DNA of 9,320 nt from JBKEDG01 sp047973085. GTDB taxonomy: Bacteria; Bacillota_I; Bacilli_A; JBKEDG01. The stretch's first letter is position 1. Each line of letters starts with the position of its first letter. The notes beneath the pieces were generated by a model. It saw nothing but the letters and a program-made list of their open reading frames with translations. It was not told the DNA's origin and ran no database searches. The stretch lies in the NCBI GenBank assembly GCA_047973085.1, contig JBKEBI010000062.1, positions 1-9,320 of the forward strand, given 5' to 3'. The position numbers and the translations under genes are program-made. Below are positions 1 to 6,406 of the stretch, in pieces.

Positions 1-461
1 TTTTTTCGAATTACTGAATCTTGTTCATACTTTGCTTTCCTAAACATATCGTGAATATGATGTTTTAAATTAACAGCATCCTCATACGACCATAGCGTCT
101 GTATATTCTCTATCCCTTTGACATCATAAAAAGTTGGCTTACATCCTGTTCCAAAAACTACATAGTCATATTCATATTCATTATGCCTACCAAATATTTT
201 TTTACTTTTAAAGTCTACACTTAAAACTTCATCTACTTCTACTTTCACATTTCGATGAGCGAATACATCTTCTAGTTCAATTCTAATACTATCTTCACTT
301 ACCCTACCTGCTGCAACTTCATGTAGTTCAGTAAGCATTGTATGAAATGTATTCTTATTAATTAAAGTTATTTCTCCGTCTTGCTTTTTTAATTTATTCT
401 CAAGCCGTTTTGCTGTTAAAACACCAGCATACCCAGCCCCTATTATTACAATTTTTTTCAA
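1..461 (-). CDS. ndh: Type II NADH dehydrogenase (FAD-dependent), partial
   Basis: Only the first 153 residues are in the window; the gene runs off the left edge. The protein starts MKKIVIIGAGYAG, a Rossmann beta-alpha-beta with GxGxxG (residues 8-13) that binds FAD. It continues with a TLINKN...TELHEVAAG stretch (about 33-53) that is typical of Ndh-2 enzymes, and a YDYVVFGTG strand (about 101-109) as in the pyridine nucleotide-disulphide oxidoreductase fold. The family oxidises NADH at the inner face of the membrane and reduces a quinone without pumping protons. The start is TTG at 461-459, chosen because GGAGGG lies 5 bases upstream and no ATG precedes the FAD motif. It lies 37 bases downstream of a PplA-like flavin lipoprotein, as in flavin-based extracellular electron transfer loci. 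Whether it carries the C-terminal membrane segment of an EET-type Ndh2 cannot be seen. The family call is firm; the specific role is inferred. Confidence 0.88.
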   Translation of the reverse strand, partial: MKKIVIIGAGYAGVLTAKRLENKLKKQDGEITLINKNTFHTMLTELHEVAAGRVSEDSIRIELEDVFAHRNVKVEVDEVLSVDFKSKKIFGRHNEYEYDYVVFGTGCKPTFYDVKGIENIQTLWSYEDAVNLKHHIHDMFRKAKYEQDSVIRK

Positions 462-472
462 TTTTACCCTCC

Positions 473-496
473 AAAAAAAGTAAGCAAAGCTTACTT
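473..496 (-). terminator. Terminator-like hairpin between the flavin lipoprotein and ndh
   Basis: On the minus strand an 8-bp perfect stem (AAGTAAGC / GCTTACTT, 478-496) with a 3-base loop begins 2 bases after the lipoprotein stop codon. It runs directly into a tract of seven T (the stem's last two plus five more, 473-479). The T tract abuts the GGAGGG ribosome binding site of ndh. Only three of the eight pairs are G-C, so termination is probably partial. It would lower ndh transcript relative to the lipoprotein. Confidence 0.6.
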
Positions 497-498
497 CT

Positions 499-1332
499 TT
501 ATTCTACTAACTCTGCATTATCAAAAGCTTCTTCATATACATTAGCAGTAACAGTTGCTCCACTAATTGCATCCGTTTTCCCTTCATCATCATACTCAGC
601 ATCATTAAATCCTTGATTTTCAACAACATATGCACTTATTGCTGCAAGTTGTTCATGCATTGGATCTGAACCTTCAGTAAGATTATAATTTCCTTCAATA
701 GAAAGTGAACTTTTATAAGCAATTTCTCCATCATCTTGTGGAACAGCAGCATCAGCAAACGCTGCAACTATTACACCATTATAAACAATATAACTAATTT
801 GTGCTGTATTTCCTTTACTATCAGCTTCAGCTTGTCCAAAGTAATATCCATCCTCTAAATCACCTTTATCACCTATAGGACCATTTTCTACAGCATTTTC
901 ATATAAATCTTGAACATTTCCATACTTAATTGTAGCTGTACTTATTGCATCTGAATTACCATTTTCATCAAATTCAATTTCAGACACATCATTTCCTTCA
1001 GCAATATAATCTTCAATTGCTTCATACTGCTCATATAATGCAGCACCATCACCACTTAATTCATAGTCTCCATCTTCACTTCTTTCAGACTTAGTTCTTA
1101 CATCACCATCTTGCATATTATATGCATCATAAGTTACATCTGTAATTTTTCCGTCTTCTACTGTGAACTCTAAAAAGTTCATCCACCCATTTGATTCTAC
1201 ATCAGCAGTAGCATAATATGTACCATTACTTAAATCTACTTTTTGATCATTACTATCCGTACTCTCACTGTCTCCACATCCAACAAATACTAATGTAGAA
1301 ATTAATAACAATGATATTAATTTTTTCTTCAT
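499..1332 (-). CDS. pplA: FMN-binding lipoprotein with two FMN_bind domains (PplA-like)
   Basis: This is a 277-residue exported lipoprotein. Residues 2-18 form a Lys-rich then hydrophobic signal peptide ending in VFVGC, so Cys19 is the likely lipidated residue; an acidic, Ser/Asp-rich linker follows. Two tandem homologous domains (about 33-150 and 156-275) each begin with a GxYY/GYY strand and end in a flavinylation-type motif: DAISTAT at 128-134 and DAISGAT at 254-260. In such FMN_bind domains an ApbE/FmnB transferase attaches FMN covalently to the last Thr, here Thr134 and Thr260. Listeria PplA has the same layout and passes electrons from a membrane NADH dehydrogenase to extracellular acceptors. 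The ndh gene just downstream supports that role here. The domain calls are read from sequence; the EET function is inferred by analogy. No flavin transferase is present in the window. The start is ATG with AAGGAGG ten bases upstream. The protein is strongly acidic, as expected for the cell exterior. Confidence 0.85.
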   Translation of the reverse strand: MKKKLISLLLISTLVFVGCGDSESTDSNDQKVDLSNGTYYATADVESNGWMNFLEFTVEDGKITDVTYDAYNMQDGDVRTKSERSEDGDYELSGDGAALYEQYEAIEDYIAEGNDVSEIEFDENGNSDAISTATIKYGNVQDLYENAVENGPIGDKGDLEDGYYFGQAEADSKGNTAQISYIVYNGVIVAAFADAAVPQDDGEIAYKSSLSIEGNYNLTEGSDPMHEQLAAISAYVVENQGFNDAEYDDEGKTDAISGATVTANVYEEAFDNAELVE

Positions 1333-1356
1333 AAATTCTATACCTCCTTAAAGTTA

Positions 1357-1385
1357 ATTTTATCACAAGCATGCAATTTTTTCAA
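1357..1385 (-). promoter_or_regulatory. Promoter of the flavin lipoprotein gene
   Basis: The -35 element is TTGAAA (1385-1380). After a 17-base spacer comes the -10 element TAAAAT (1362-1357), preceded by TGA, which makes it an extended -10. The predicted transcript start is near 1350, almost at the AAGGAGG ribosome binding site (1349-1343), so the leader would be only about 18-20 bases. Confidence 0.65.
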
Positions 1386-1589
1386 TAAATTATTATAGAA
1401 TAACACCATTCTACATCATATTAATTATATTCTAAATAATATTACAGTTAATATGTTTTACAATTAATAAAATTAACAGAGTATATATATTATATGCTCA
1501 ATACAATTAAACATATCATATAATGATAAAAACAAAATTTTAAATAATAATTTATATTTATTAAAATAATTTTACGTTTTCTAAAAAAA
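1386..1589. other. AT-rich intergenic region between valS and the lipoprotein gene
   Basis: This stretch is almost entirely A and T and has stop codons in every frame at short intervals, so no gene is supported. The only structure noted is an imperfect hairpin at 1479-1499 (listed separately). A/T-only inverted repeats around 1534-1575 are expected by chance at this composition. Confidence 0.6.
1479..1499. repeat. Inverted repeat in the valS/lipoprotein gap
   Basis: GAGTATATA and TATATGCTC (sharing the central bases) form a 9-bp stem with one T-G pair and a 3-base loop. Two G-C pairs and the wobble at the base stand out from the pure A/T surroundings. There is no clean T tract on either side, so it is not a convincing terminator. 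It could be an operator or chance. Confidence 0.3.
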
Positions 1590-1623
1590 CAACAAATTAA
1601 AAACCACTACATTTGTAGTGGTT
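1590..1623 (-). terminator. Intrinsic terminator of valS
   Basis: On the minus strand a 9-bp perfect stem (AACCACTAC / GTAGTGGTT, 1602-1623) with a 4-base AAAT loop overlaps the last two bases of the valS stop codon and is followed by a T-rich tail (TTTAATTTGTTG). Position and shape fit a rho-independent terminator ending the valS unit, although the T tract is interrupted. Confidence 0.75.
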
Positions 1624-4225
1624 ACCCAAGTTTTTTCAAACTATCTTCTAAATTAATTAGCTGATTTTTATAATTTTCTAATTTTTTCTTTTCTTCATTT
1701 ACTTTTGATGCTGGTGCTTTTGAGACAAACTTTTCATTAGCAAGCATCCCTTCTGCACGTTTAATTTCAGACTTAACATTTTTAATTTCAAGTTTTAAGC
1801 GATTTATTTCTTCTTCTTTATCAATAATATCACTACTCATTATAAACATCATTGCATAATCATTTACAAAAGTAATTGCATCTACATCACTTTCATAGTT
1901 ACTAAAAATTTTAATTTCGTTAGAATTCATAAATTTTTCTAAAATATCTAAATTACTTTCAAAAGTTGAAAAATCCTCTTCTGACACTTTAATTATTATC
2001 GGAAAACTTACTTTATTAGAAATAGATTTTTCTAATCTAAGTGTTCTAACTTTTTTTATTAAATCAATTACTGAATCAGTAATTTCTGTCTTATCAAAAT
2101 CATTTTCCTTCAATTCTTTTGGCCATTCTGATAATGATAAGTATCCATCATCAATAATTGAGTTATATATCTCTTCAGTAACAAAAGGCATAAATGGATG
2201 AAGCAACTTCAATATATTTGTTAGCATATAATGTAGAATATTTTTTGTATTGCAACCAAGAGTTTCATCCCCGCTATTCAACGTTATTTTAGAAAATTCC
2301 AAATACCAATTACAAACATCATTCCAAATAAATTCATACAACACATTTCCAACAACAACAAACTCATAATTTTCCATATTTCTATTTATTTCATTAAGTA
2401 CATTATTAAACTTATTTAAAATCCACTTATCTGTTAAAGTAAGGATTTTATAATCAATTTTTGAGGCTTTGAAATCTTCTCCTAATTGCATATCTACATA
2501 TCTGCTAGCATTCCAGACTTTATTGATAAAATTCCAGCTAGCTTCAAGTTTTTCTTCTTGAAAGTTAAGATCTGCACCTTGAGTAACAGTAGTTGTCAAA
2601 TACCAACGAAGGGCATCTGTACCATATTTTTCAATCATATCAATAGGATCAATTCCATTCCCTAGAGACTTACTCATTTTTCTTCCTTGTTCATCTCTAA
2701 TTAACCCATGTATAACTACATCCTTAAAAGGAGCAGTATCTGTAAACTCTAATGCTTGAAATATCATTCTACTTACCCAGAAAAAGATTATATCAAATCC
2801 TGTTGATAGTGTTGAAGTTGGATAATATCTATTAAAATCATCCGAATTTTCATTCCAACCAAGACTTGAAAATGGCCAAAGTGCACTAGAAAACCAAGTA
2901 TCAAGAACATCTTCATCTTGAACCCATTCTTCTCCTGGACACTCATATCCAACATAAACATCCTCATCTTTATACCAAGCAGGTATTCTATGCCCCCACC
3001 ATAATTGACGAGAAATACACCAATCATGAATTTCTTCCATCCAATTTAAAAATACTTTTTCTGCTCTTTTAGGAAAGAAATTTACTTTACCTTCAGTTTG
3101 TTGATTTTCTACAGCTCTCTTAGCAAGATTTTCCATTTTAACAAACCATTGCTTTGATAGATAAGGCTCAACAACTACTCCAGTTCGTTCACTATGTCCT
3201 ACACTATGAGTTATTTCTTCAACTTTAATTAATAACCCTTTCTCATCAGCAAGTTTTACTTGTTTTTTTCTAGCTTCAAAGCGATCTAGTCCTTGAAATT
3301 CAACAGGAACAAACTCATTTGATGCCATTGTTCCATCTTCATTCATAATAATATGTGGTTCTAAATTATGACGTTTAGCAACTTCAAAATCATTAGGATC
3401 ATGTGCCATTGTGATTTTTACAACCCCACTACCTTTATCCATAGTTACGTATTTATCAGCAATAACTGGAATTGCAATGTCAGTATTTGGAACGTAATAA
3501 TATTTTCCAACTAAATCAATATATCTATCATCATCAGGGTGAACTGCTAAAGCTCCATCTCCAAACATTGTTTCTGGTCTTGTTGTCATAATTTCTAAAT
3601 ATTCATCGGGATTATCAACACTAACATATTTAAAATAATGTTCAGCACCAGTAACATCTTTATGAATTACTTCAATATTAGAAAGTGCAGTTTTTGCTTT
3701 AGGATCCCAATTAATAATTCTTTCACCACGATAAATTAGACCTTTTTGATACATTTCAATAAACACATGCTCTACTGCTTTATTTAACTCAGGATCAAGA
3801 GTAAATTTTTCTCTTGAATAATCTAGGCTAAGTCCCAGTGTTTCCCATTGGTTGTGAATTATTTCCTCATGTTCCACTTTCCATTGCCAAGCTTCTTCCA
3901 AAAACTTTTCTCTTCCAATTTCATACCTACTTATACCTCTAGTTGCAAGTCTCTCATCCACTTTAGCTTGCGTTGCAATTCCTGCATGATCCATTCCAGA
4001 TAACCATAATGCATCATATCCACTCATTCTCTTGTATCTAATAATAATATCTTGAAGGGTTAGATCAAGGGCATGACCAATATGAAGTTTACTCGTTATA
4101 TTAGGTGGAGGAATAACAATTGTAAAAGGTTCTTTACTCTTATTCCCTGCATTAAAAATTTGTTTATTTCTCCAATCCTTACTTTTCCCTTTTTCTACTT
4201 CTAAGTGATTATATTTAGTTTCCAT
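1622..4225 (-). CDS. valS: Valyl-tRNA synthetase
   Basis: This class I aminoacyl-tRNA synthetase charges tRNA-Val with valine in the cytoplasm. It has 867 residues, close to the usual bacterial length of about 880. The PPPNITSKLHIGH signature contains the HIGH motif at 48-51 and the KMSKS loop is at 516-520; both bind ATP. Between them is the editing (CP1) insertion, recognisable by TTRPETMFGDGALAVHPDD, which hydrolyses mischarged Thr-tRNA. An anticodon-binding helical domain follows. The last 65 or so residues form the Lys/Glu-rich coiled coil typical of ValS (EEEINRLKLEIKNVKSEI... to the end). The start chosen is METKYNHLEVEK, because AAAGGAGG lies 5 bases upstream. The 20-codon extension further upstream would lie inside the T-box terminator and is not coding. 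Expression is controlled by the Val T-box leader just upstream. Confidence 0.97.
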   Translation of the reverse strand: METKYNHLEVEKGKSKDWRNKQIFNAGNKSKEPFTIVIPPPNITSKLHIGHALDLTLQDIIIRYKRMSGYDALWLSGMDHAGIATQAKVDERLATRGISRYEIGREKFLEEAWQWKVEHEEIIHNQWETLGLSLDYSREKFTLDPELNKAVEHVFIEMYQKGLIYRGERIINWDPKAKTALSNIEVIHKDVTGAEHYFKYVSVDNPDEYLEIMTTRPETMFGDGALAVHPDDDRYIDLVGKYYYVPNTDIAIPVIADKYVTMDKGSGVVKITMAHDPNDFEVAKRHNLEPHIIMNEDGTMASNEFVPVEFQGLDRFEARKKQVKLADEKGLLIKVEEITHSVGHSERTGVVVEPYLSKQWFVKMENLAKRAVENQQTEGKVNFFPKRAEKVFLNWMEEIHDWCISRQLWWGHRIPAWYKDEDVYVGYECPGEEWVQDEDVLDTWFSSALWPFSSLGWNENSDDFNRYYPTSTLSTGFDIIFFWVSRMIFQALEFTDTAPFKDVVIHGLIRDEQGRKMSKSLGNGIDPIDMIEKYGTDALRWYLTTTVTQGADLNFQEEKLEASWNFINKVWNASRYVDMQLGEDFKASKIDYKILTLTDKWILNKFNNVLNEINRNMENYEFVVVGNVLYEFIWNDVCNWYLEFSKITLNSGDETLGCNTKNILHYMLTNILKLLHPFMPFVTEEIYNSIIDDGYLSLSEWPKELKENDFDKTEITDSVIDLIKKVRTLRLEKSISNKVSFPIIIKVSEEDFSTFESNLDILEKFMNSNEIKIFSNYESDVDAITFVNDYAMMFIMSSDIIDKEEEINRLKLEIKNVKSEIKRAEGMLANEKFVSKAPASKVNEEKKKLENYKNQLINLEDSLKKLG

Positions 4226-4242
4226 AAATTCCTCCTTTAAAT

Positions 4243-4457
4243 AAAAAAATCTATAAATATAAGGACGCAAAATACGTGGTACCACCTTATTTCATAGATT
4301 ATCTATACACTCAATTGCTTAACGCGCATAACGAATTATATTACTTAATTTCACATAATTGTCTCCAAAGCTACTTCACATATTATAAATATCAATTTTC
4401 ACCAACCATTGACTCTCTAAAAAATATTAATATGTTACTACTCTTCTTCTTTGATCT
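4243..4457 (-). promoter_or_regulatory. T-box riboswitch, valine specific (valS leader)
   Basis: On the minus strand the leader holds the hallmarks of a T-box in order. There is AGAGAG at 4418-4413 and the Stem I distal stem TCAAT/ATTGA (4412-4392) enclosing GGTTGGTG. The specifier segment is GTGAA-GTA-GCTTTGGAG, with codon GTA (Val) at 4374-4372. The T-box sequence AAGGTGGTACCACG follows at 4288-4275. Its UGGU bulge (4284-4281) would pair with the ACCA end of uncharged tRNA-Val. The competing terminator pairs ATCTAT...ATAAGG (about 4299-4285) with CCTTAT...ATAGAT (about 4263-4249) and ends in seven T (4249-4243). Uncharged tRNA-Val stabilises the antiterminator and lets valS be transcribed. 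The 5' end is set from the predicted promoter. Confidence 0.95.
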
Positions 4458-4463
4458 AGTTAA

Positions 4464-4492
4464 ATTATACATTACTTTGATAACTAATGCAA
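4464..4492 (-). promoter_or_regulatory. Promoter of the valS T-box transcript
   Basis: The -35 element TTGCAT (4492-4487) and a perfect -10 element TATAAT (4469-4464) are 17 bases apart. The predicted start is near 4457. The -35 element begins one base after the stop codon of the upstream peptidase gene, and no terminator is seen there, so read-through from the greA operon into the T-box is also possible. Confidence 0.65.
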
Positions 4493-4493
4493 C

Positions 4494-5186
4494 CTATCTT
4501 CTCCTTGCAATTGATAAAAGTCTTAAAATAGTTAAAATTGAAGCTACAACTGCAACCACATATGTAAGTGCTGCAGAAGATAATACTTTTTTTACTCCTT
4601 CTTGATTATCAAGTGAAACAATCGATAAATCATTCAATTGTTTCATTGCTCTTGATGAAGCATCAAACTCTACAGGTAATGTTGCAACTTGAAATAATAA
4701 AATTCCCATAAATGCTAATATTCCTAAATATATTAAACCTGTCATTTGAAAAAATATTCCTAAAATAATAGCTACCCATACACCTTTTGACCCTAATTGA
4801 GCCAGTGGTAAAAAAGCATTGCGAATTGCAATCAACTTACTACCTTGTGCATACTGAAGTACATGTCCTACTTCATGTGCAGCAATCGCTTGTGAAGCAA
4901 TGCTATTACTATTAGCAACACCAGGAGAAAGTCTCACAACTTTATTTCTAGGATCATAATGATCTCCTAAAAAATTATCTGTGATTTCTATTTCTACATC
5001 GTAAACACCATTAGCATGCATTATTTTTTTAGCAACTTCTGTTCCAGTCAAACTAACATTCCCAGCTACTTTTGAATACTTCTCAAAATTTCCCTTTACT
5101 AATAAATTAGAAAATAATCCCAAACCAATTGATAGTAATATTACCAAAAATTGATTTTGATATATAAAATCTAAAAATCCATCCAT
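4494..5186 (-). CDS. YugP-type zinc metallopeptidase, membrane bound
   Basis: This 230-residue protein belongs to the neutral zinc metallopeptidase family that includes Bacillus YugP. The zinc-binding and catalytic motif HEVGH is at 104-108, inside AIAAHEVGHVLQ. Glu173 in PVEFDASSRA is the likely third zinc ligand. Hydrophobic segments at about 11-29, 136-166 (probably two passes) and 205-223 indicate an integral membrane protein with the active site near the membrane. The substrate of the family is not established. It is the third gene of the greA-engB unit: the start ATG lies 14 bases after the engB stop and is preceded by AAGGAG. Length and motif order are normal for the family, with no sign of damage. 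The chemistry is clear from the motif; the biological role is unknown. Confidence 0.9.
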   Translation of the reverse strand: MDGFLDFIYQNQFLVILLSIGLGLFSNLLVKGNFEKYSKVAGNVSLTGTEVAKKIMHANGVYDVEIEITDNFLGDHYDPRNKVVRLSPGVANSNSIASQAIAAHEVGHVLQYAQGSKLIAIRNAFLPLAQLGSKGVWVAIILGIFFQMTGLIYLGILAFMGILLFQVATLPVEFDASSRAMKQLNDLSIVSLDNQEGVKKVLSSAALTYVVAVVASILTILRLLSIARRR

Positions 5187-5200
5187 TGTATCACTCCTTT

Positions 5201-5770
5201 TTAAATATATTCTTGTATTTTTTTATAAATATTATCTTTACCATCTCCATTAACTGAAGATACTGGAATAATATCACACACAAAGTACTTGCGTAAATTT
5301 TTTACTGCAGAATTAATTTTATTATTAGATAACTTATCGCTCTTAGTAGCAATAACAACAGTTGGAATATCATAGTAAGTTAGAAACTCATACATCATAA
5401 TATCGTCATTTGTTGGATTATGTCTCAAATCAACTAAAAGCATAACTAATTTTAAATTCTTCCTTAATGTTAAGTACTCTTCAATCATTTGACCAAATTT
5501 TTCACGTACTTTCTTATTCACTTTAGCAAATCCATATCCTGGAGCATCTACTAAATAAAATTCTTCATTTACAAAGAAGAAATTTAAAGTTTGAGTTTTC
5601 CCTGGTTTTCCTGAAGTATAAGCAATTTTTTTTCTATTTAAAATCATGTTAATAAAAGAACTTTTTCCTACATTACTTCTTCCAAGTAATAAAATTTCAC
5701 TTTTATCAGTTTCAATATAATTATCACTACTAGCGATACTAGCAACAAAATCTGAACTTTTTATCTTCAT
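5201..5770 (-). CDS. engB: Ribosome biogenesis GTPase EngB/YsxC
   Basis: This 189-residue TrmE-Era-EngA-EngB-Septin class GTPase is needed for late assembly of the large ribosomal subunit. All G motifs are present: G1 GRSNVGKS (30-37), the G2 region around GKPGKTQTLN (54-63), G3 DAPG (75-78), G4 TKSD (142-145) and G5-like SSVNG (171-175). The length is typical (about 190-200). Its ATG overlaps the greA stop by one base (TAATG), and only a weak GAGATTG precedes it, so translation is probably coupled to greA. In Bacillus the gene follows lonA; pairing with greA is a different neighbourhood. The family assignment is firm. Confidence 0.96.
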   Translation of the reverse strand: MKIKSSDFVASIASSDNYIETDKSEILLLGRSNVGKSSFINMILNRKKIAYTSGKPGKTQTLNFFFVNEEFYLVDAPGYGFAKVNKKVREKFGQMIEEYLTLRKNLKLVMLLVDLRHNPTNDDIMMYEFLTYYDIPTVVIATKSDKLSNNKINSAVKNLRKYFVCDIIPVSSVNGDGKDNIYKKIQEYI

Positions 5771-6240
5771 TATTCAATCTCAAGAATTTTTATTTCATAT
5801 TCATTATTTGGCGCTTCAACATTAACTACATTCCCTACCTTTTTCCCAAGTAATGCTTTAGCTATAGGAGAATTGTTAGAAATTTTTCCACTATCTGGAT
5901 CACTCTCTTGGCTACCTACAATACGAAAAATCATTTCTTCTTCCATTTCTATATCTAGTATTTTAACAATACTACCAATAACAATAATATCTTTCTTACT
6001 ATCTTCTTCAATAATTTCTACATTGTCTAAATAAGCTTCAAGCTCTTTTATTCTTCCTTCAACAAAAGACTGTTCTTCACGTGCAGCAGCATAATCAGCA
6101 TTTTCACTTAAATCTCCTTGTGCTCTTGCTTCTTGTAATTCTTTAATTACTTCATCACGTTTTACAAATTTTAAATGATGTAGTTCATCTTCAAATTCTT
6201 TCTTTTTTTCTTCTGTTAAGTAAACTATTTCTTTTGTCAT
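5770..6240 (-). CDS. greA: Transcription elongation factor GreA
   Basis: This 156-residue factor enters the secondary channel of RNA polymerase and stimulates cleavage of backtracked transcripts. The N-terminal coiled coil spans about residues 8-75. The tip carries ARAQGDLSENADYAAAREEQ; Asp43 and Glu46 correspond to the acidic residues that reach the active site. The C-terminal FKBP-like domain (about 82-156) contains the conserved ISNNSPIAKALLGKKVGD-like segment (here ending in VGN). The start is ATG at 6240, placed 8 bases after AGAAGGAG. A GTG nine bases upstream overlaps that ribosome binding site and is rejected. It is the first gene of a unit with engB and the zinc peptidase. Confidence 0.96.
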   Translation of the reverse strand: MTKEIVYLTEEKKKEFEDELHHLKFVKRDEVIKELQEARAQGDLSENADYAAAREEQSFVEGRIKELEAYLDNVEIIEEDSKKDIIVIGSIVKILDIEMEEEMIFRIVGSQESDPDSGKISNNSPIAKALLGKKVGNVVNVEAPNNEYEIKILEIE

Positions 6241-6257
6241 AAGATACACTCCTTCTA

Positions 6258-6277
6258 GTAAATGTATAACACTTTAC
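6258..6277 (-). repeat. Hairpin at the 5' end of the greA transcript
   Basis: On the minus strand GTAAAGT and ACaTTTAC pair over 7 bp with one bulged A and a GTTAT loop. It starts about 2 bases after the predicted transcript start and ends one base before the AGAAGGAG site. It may be a 5' stabilising hairpin, an operator, or chance in AT-rich DNA. Confidence 0.3.
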
Positions 6278-6285
6278 AGAAGTAT

Positions 6286-6314
6286 ATTATACATTAAATT
6301 GTAACATTTCTCAA
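6286..6314 (-). promoter_or_regulatory. Promoter of the greA-engB-peptidase operon
   Basis: The -35 element TTGAGA (6314-6309, five of six consensus bases), a 17-base spacer and a perfect -10 TATAAT (6291-6286) form a near-ideal housekeeping sigma factor promoter. Predicted start is near 6279, giving a leader of about 40 bases. Confidence 0.8.
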
Positions 6315-6336
6315 TAATTTTAGAGAAAAAAATTAA

Positions 6337-6348
6337 AATAGTACTATT
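6337..6348. repeat. 12-bp perfect palindrome in the divergent greA/ispE region
   Basis: AATAGTACTATT is a perfect palindrome located between the two divergent promoters, 23 bases from the greA -35 element and about 34 bases from the ispE -10 element. It could be an operator serving both genes. Its A/T-rich make-up means chance is not excluded. Confidence 0.3.
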
Positions 6349-6378
6349 ATAATAAATTTTAATCATTTTAGTTTTTTA

Positions 6379-6387
6379 TGTTATAAT
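6379..6387 (+). promoter_or_regulatory. Extended -10 promoter of ispE-ung
   Basis: TGTTATAAT is a perfect extended -10 element (TGn plus TATAAT at 6382-6387). No good -35 element sits 17 bases upstream (TTAATC). The predicted start near 6394 falls at the AAAGGAG ribosome binding site (6394-6400), so the leader is only about 13 bases. Confidence 0.65.
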
Positions 6388-6406
6388 ATGAGAAAAGGAG
6401 TAAAAA

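Noticed and set aside
410..616. Plus-strand open frame of 68 codons
   Set aside because: It is antisense to the start of ndh and the end of the lipoprotein gene, has no ribosome binding site and no recognisable protein features.
1534..1575. Long imperfect inverted repeat of A and T only
   Set aside because: Such repeats are expected by chance in sequence of this composition, and no T tract or gene boundary gives it meaning.
2788..3027. Minus-strand open frame of 79 codons
   Set aside because: It lies wholly inside valS in another frame, and its residues are frame-shifted ValS sequence.
4226..4285. Twenty-codon N-terminal extension of ValS
   Set aside because: It starts inside the T-box sequence and runs through the terminator; the strong ribosome binding site at 4238-4231 fixes the start at 4225.
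4276..4605. Plus-strand open frame of 109 codons
   Set aside because: It is antisense to the Val T-box and the end of the zinc peptidase gene, both strongly supported, and lacks a ribosome binding site.
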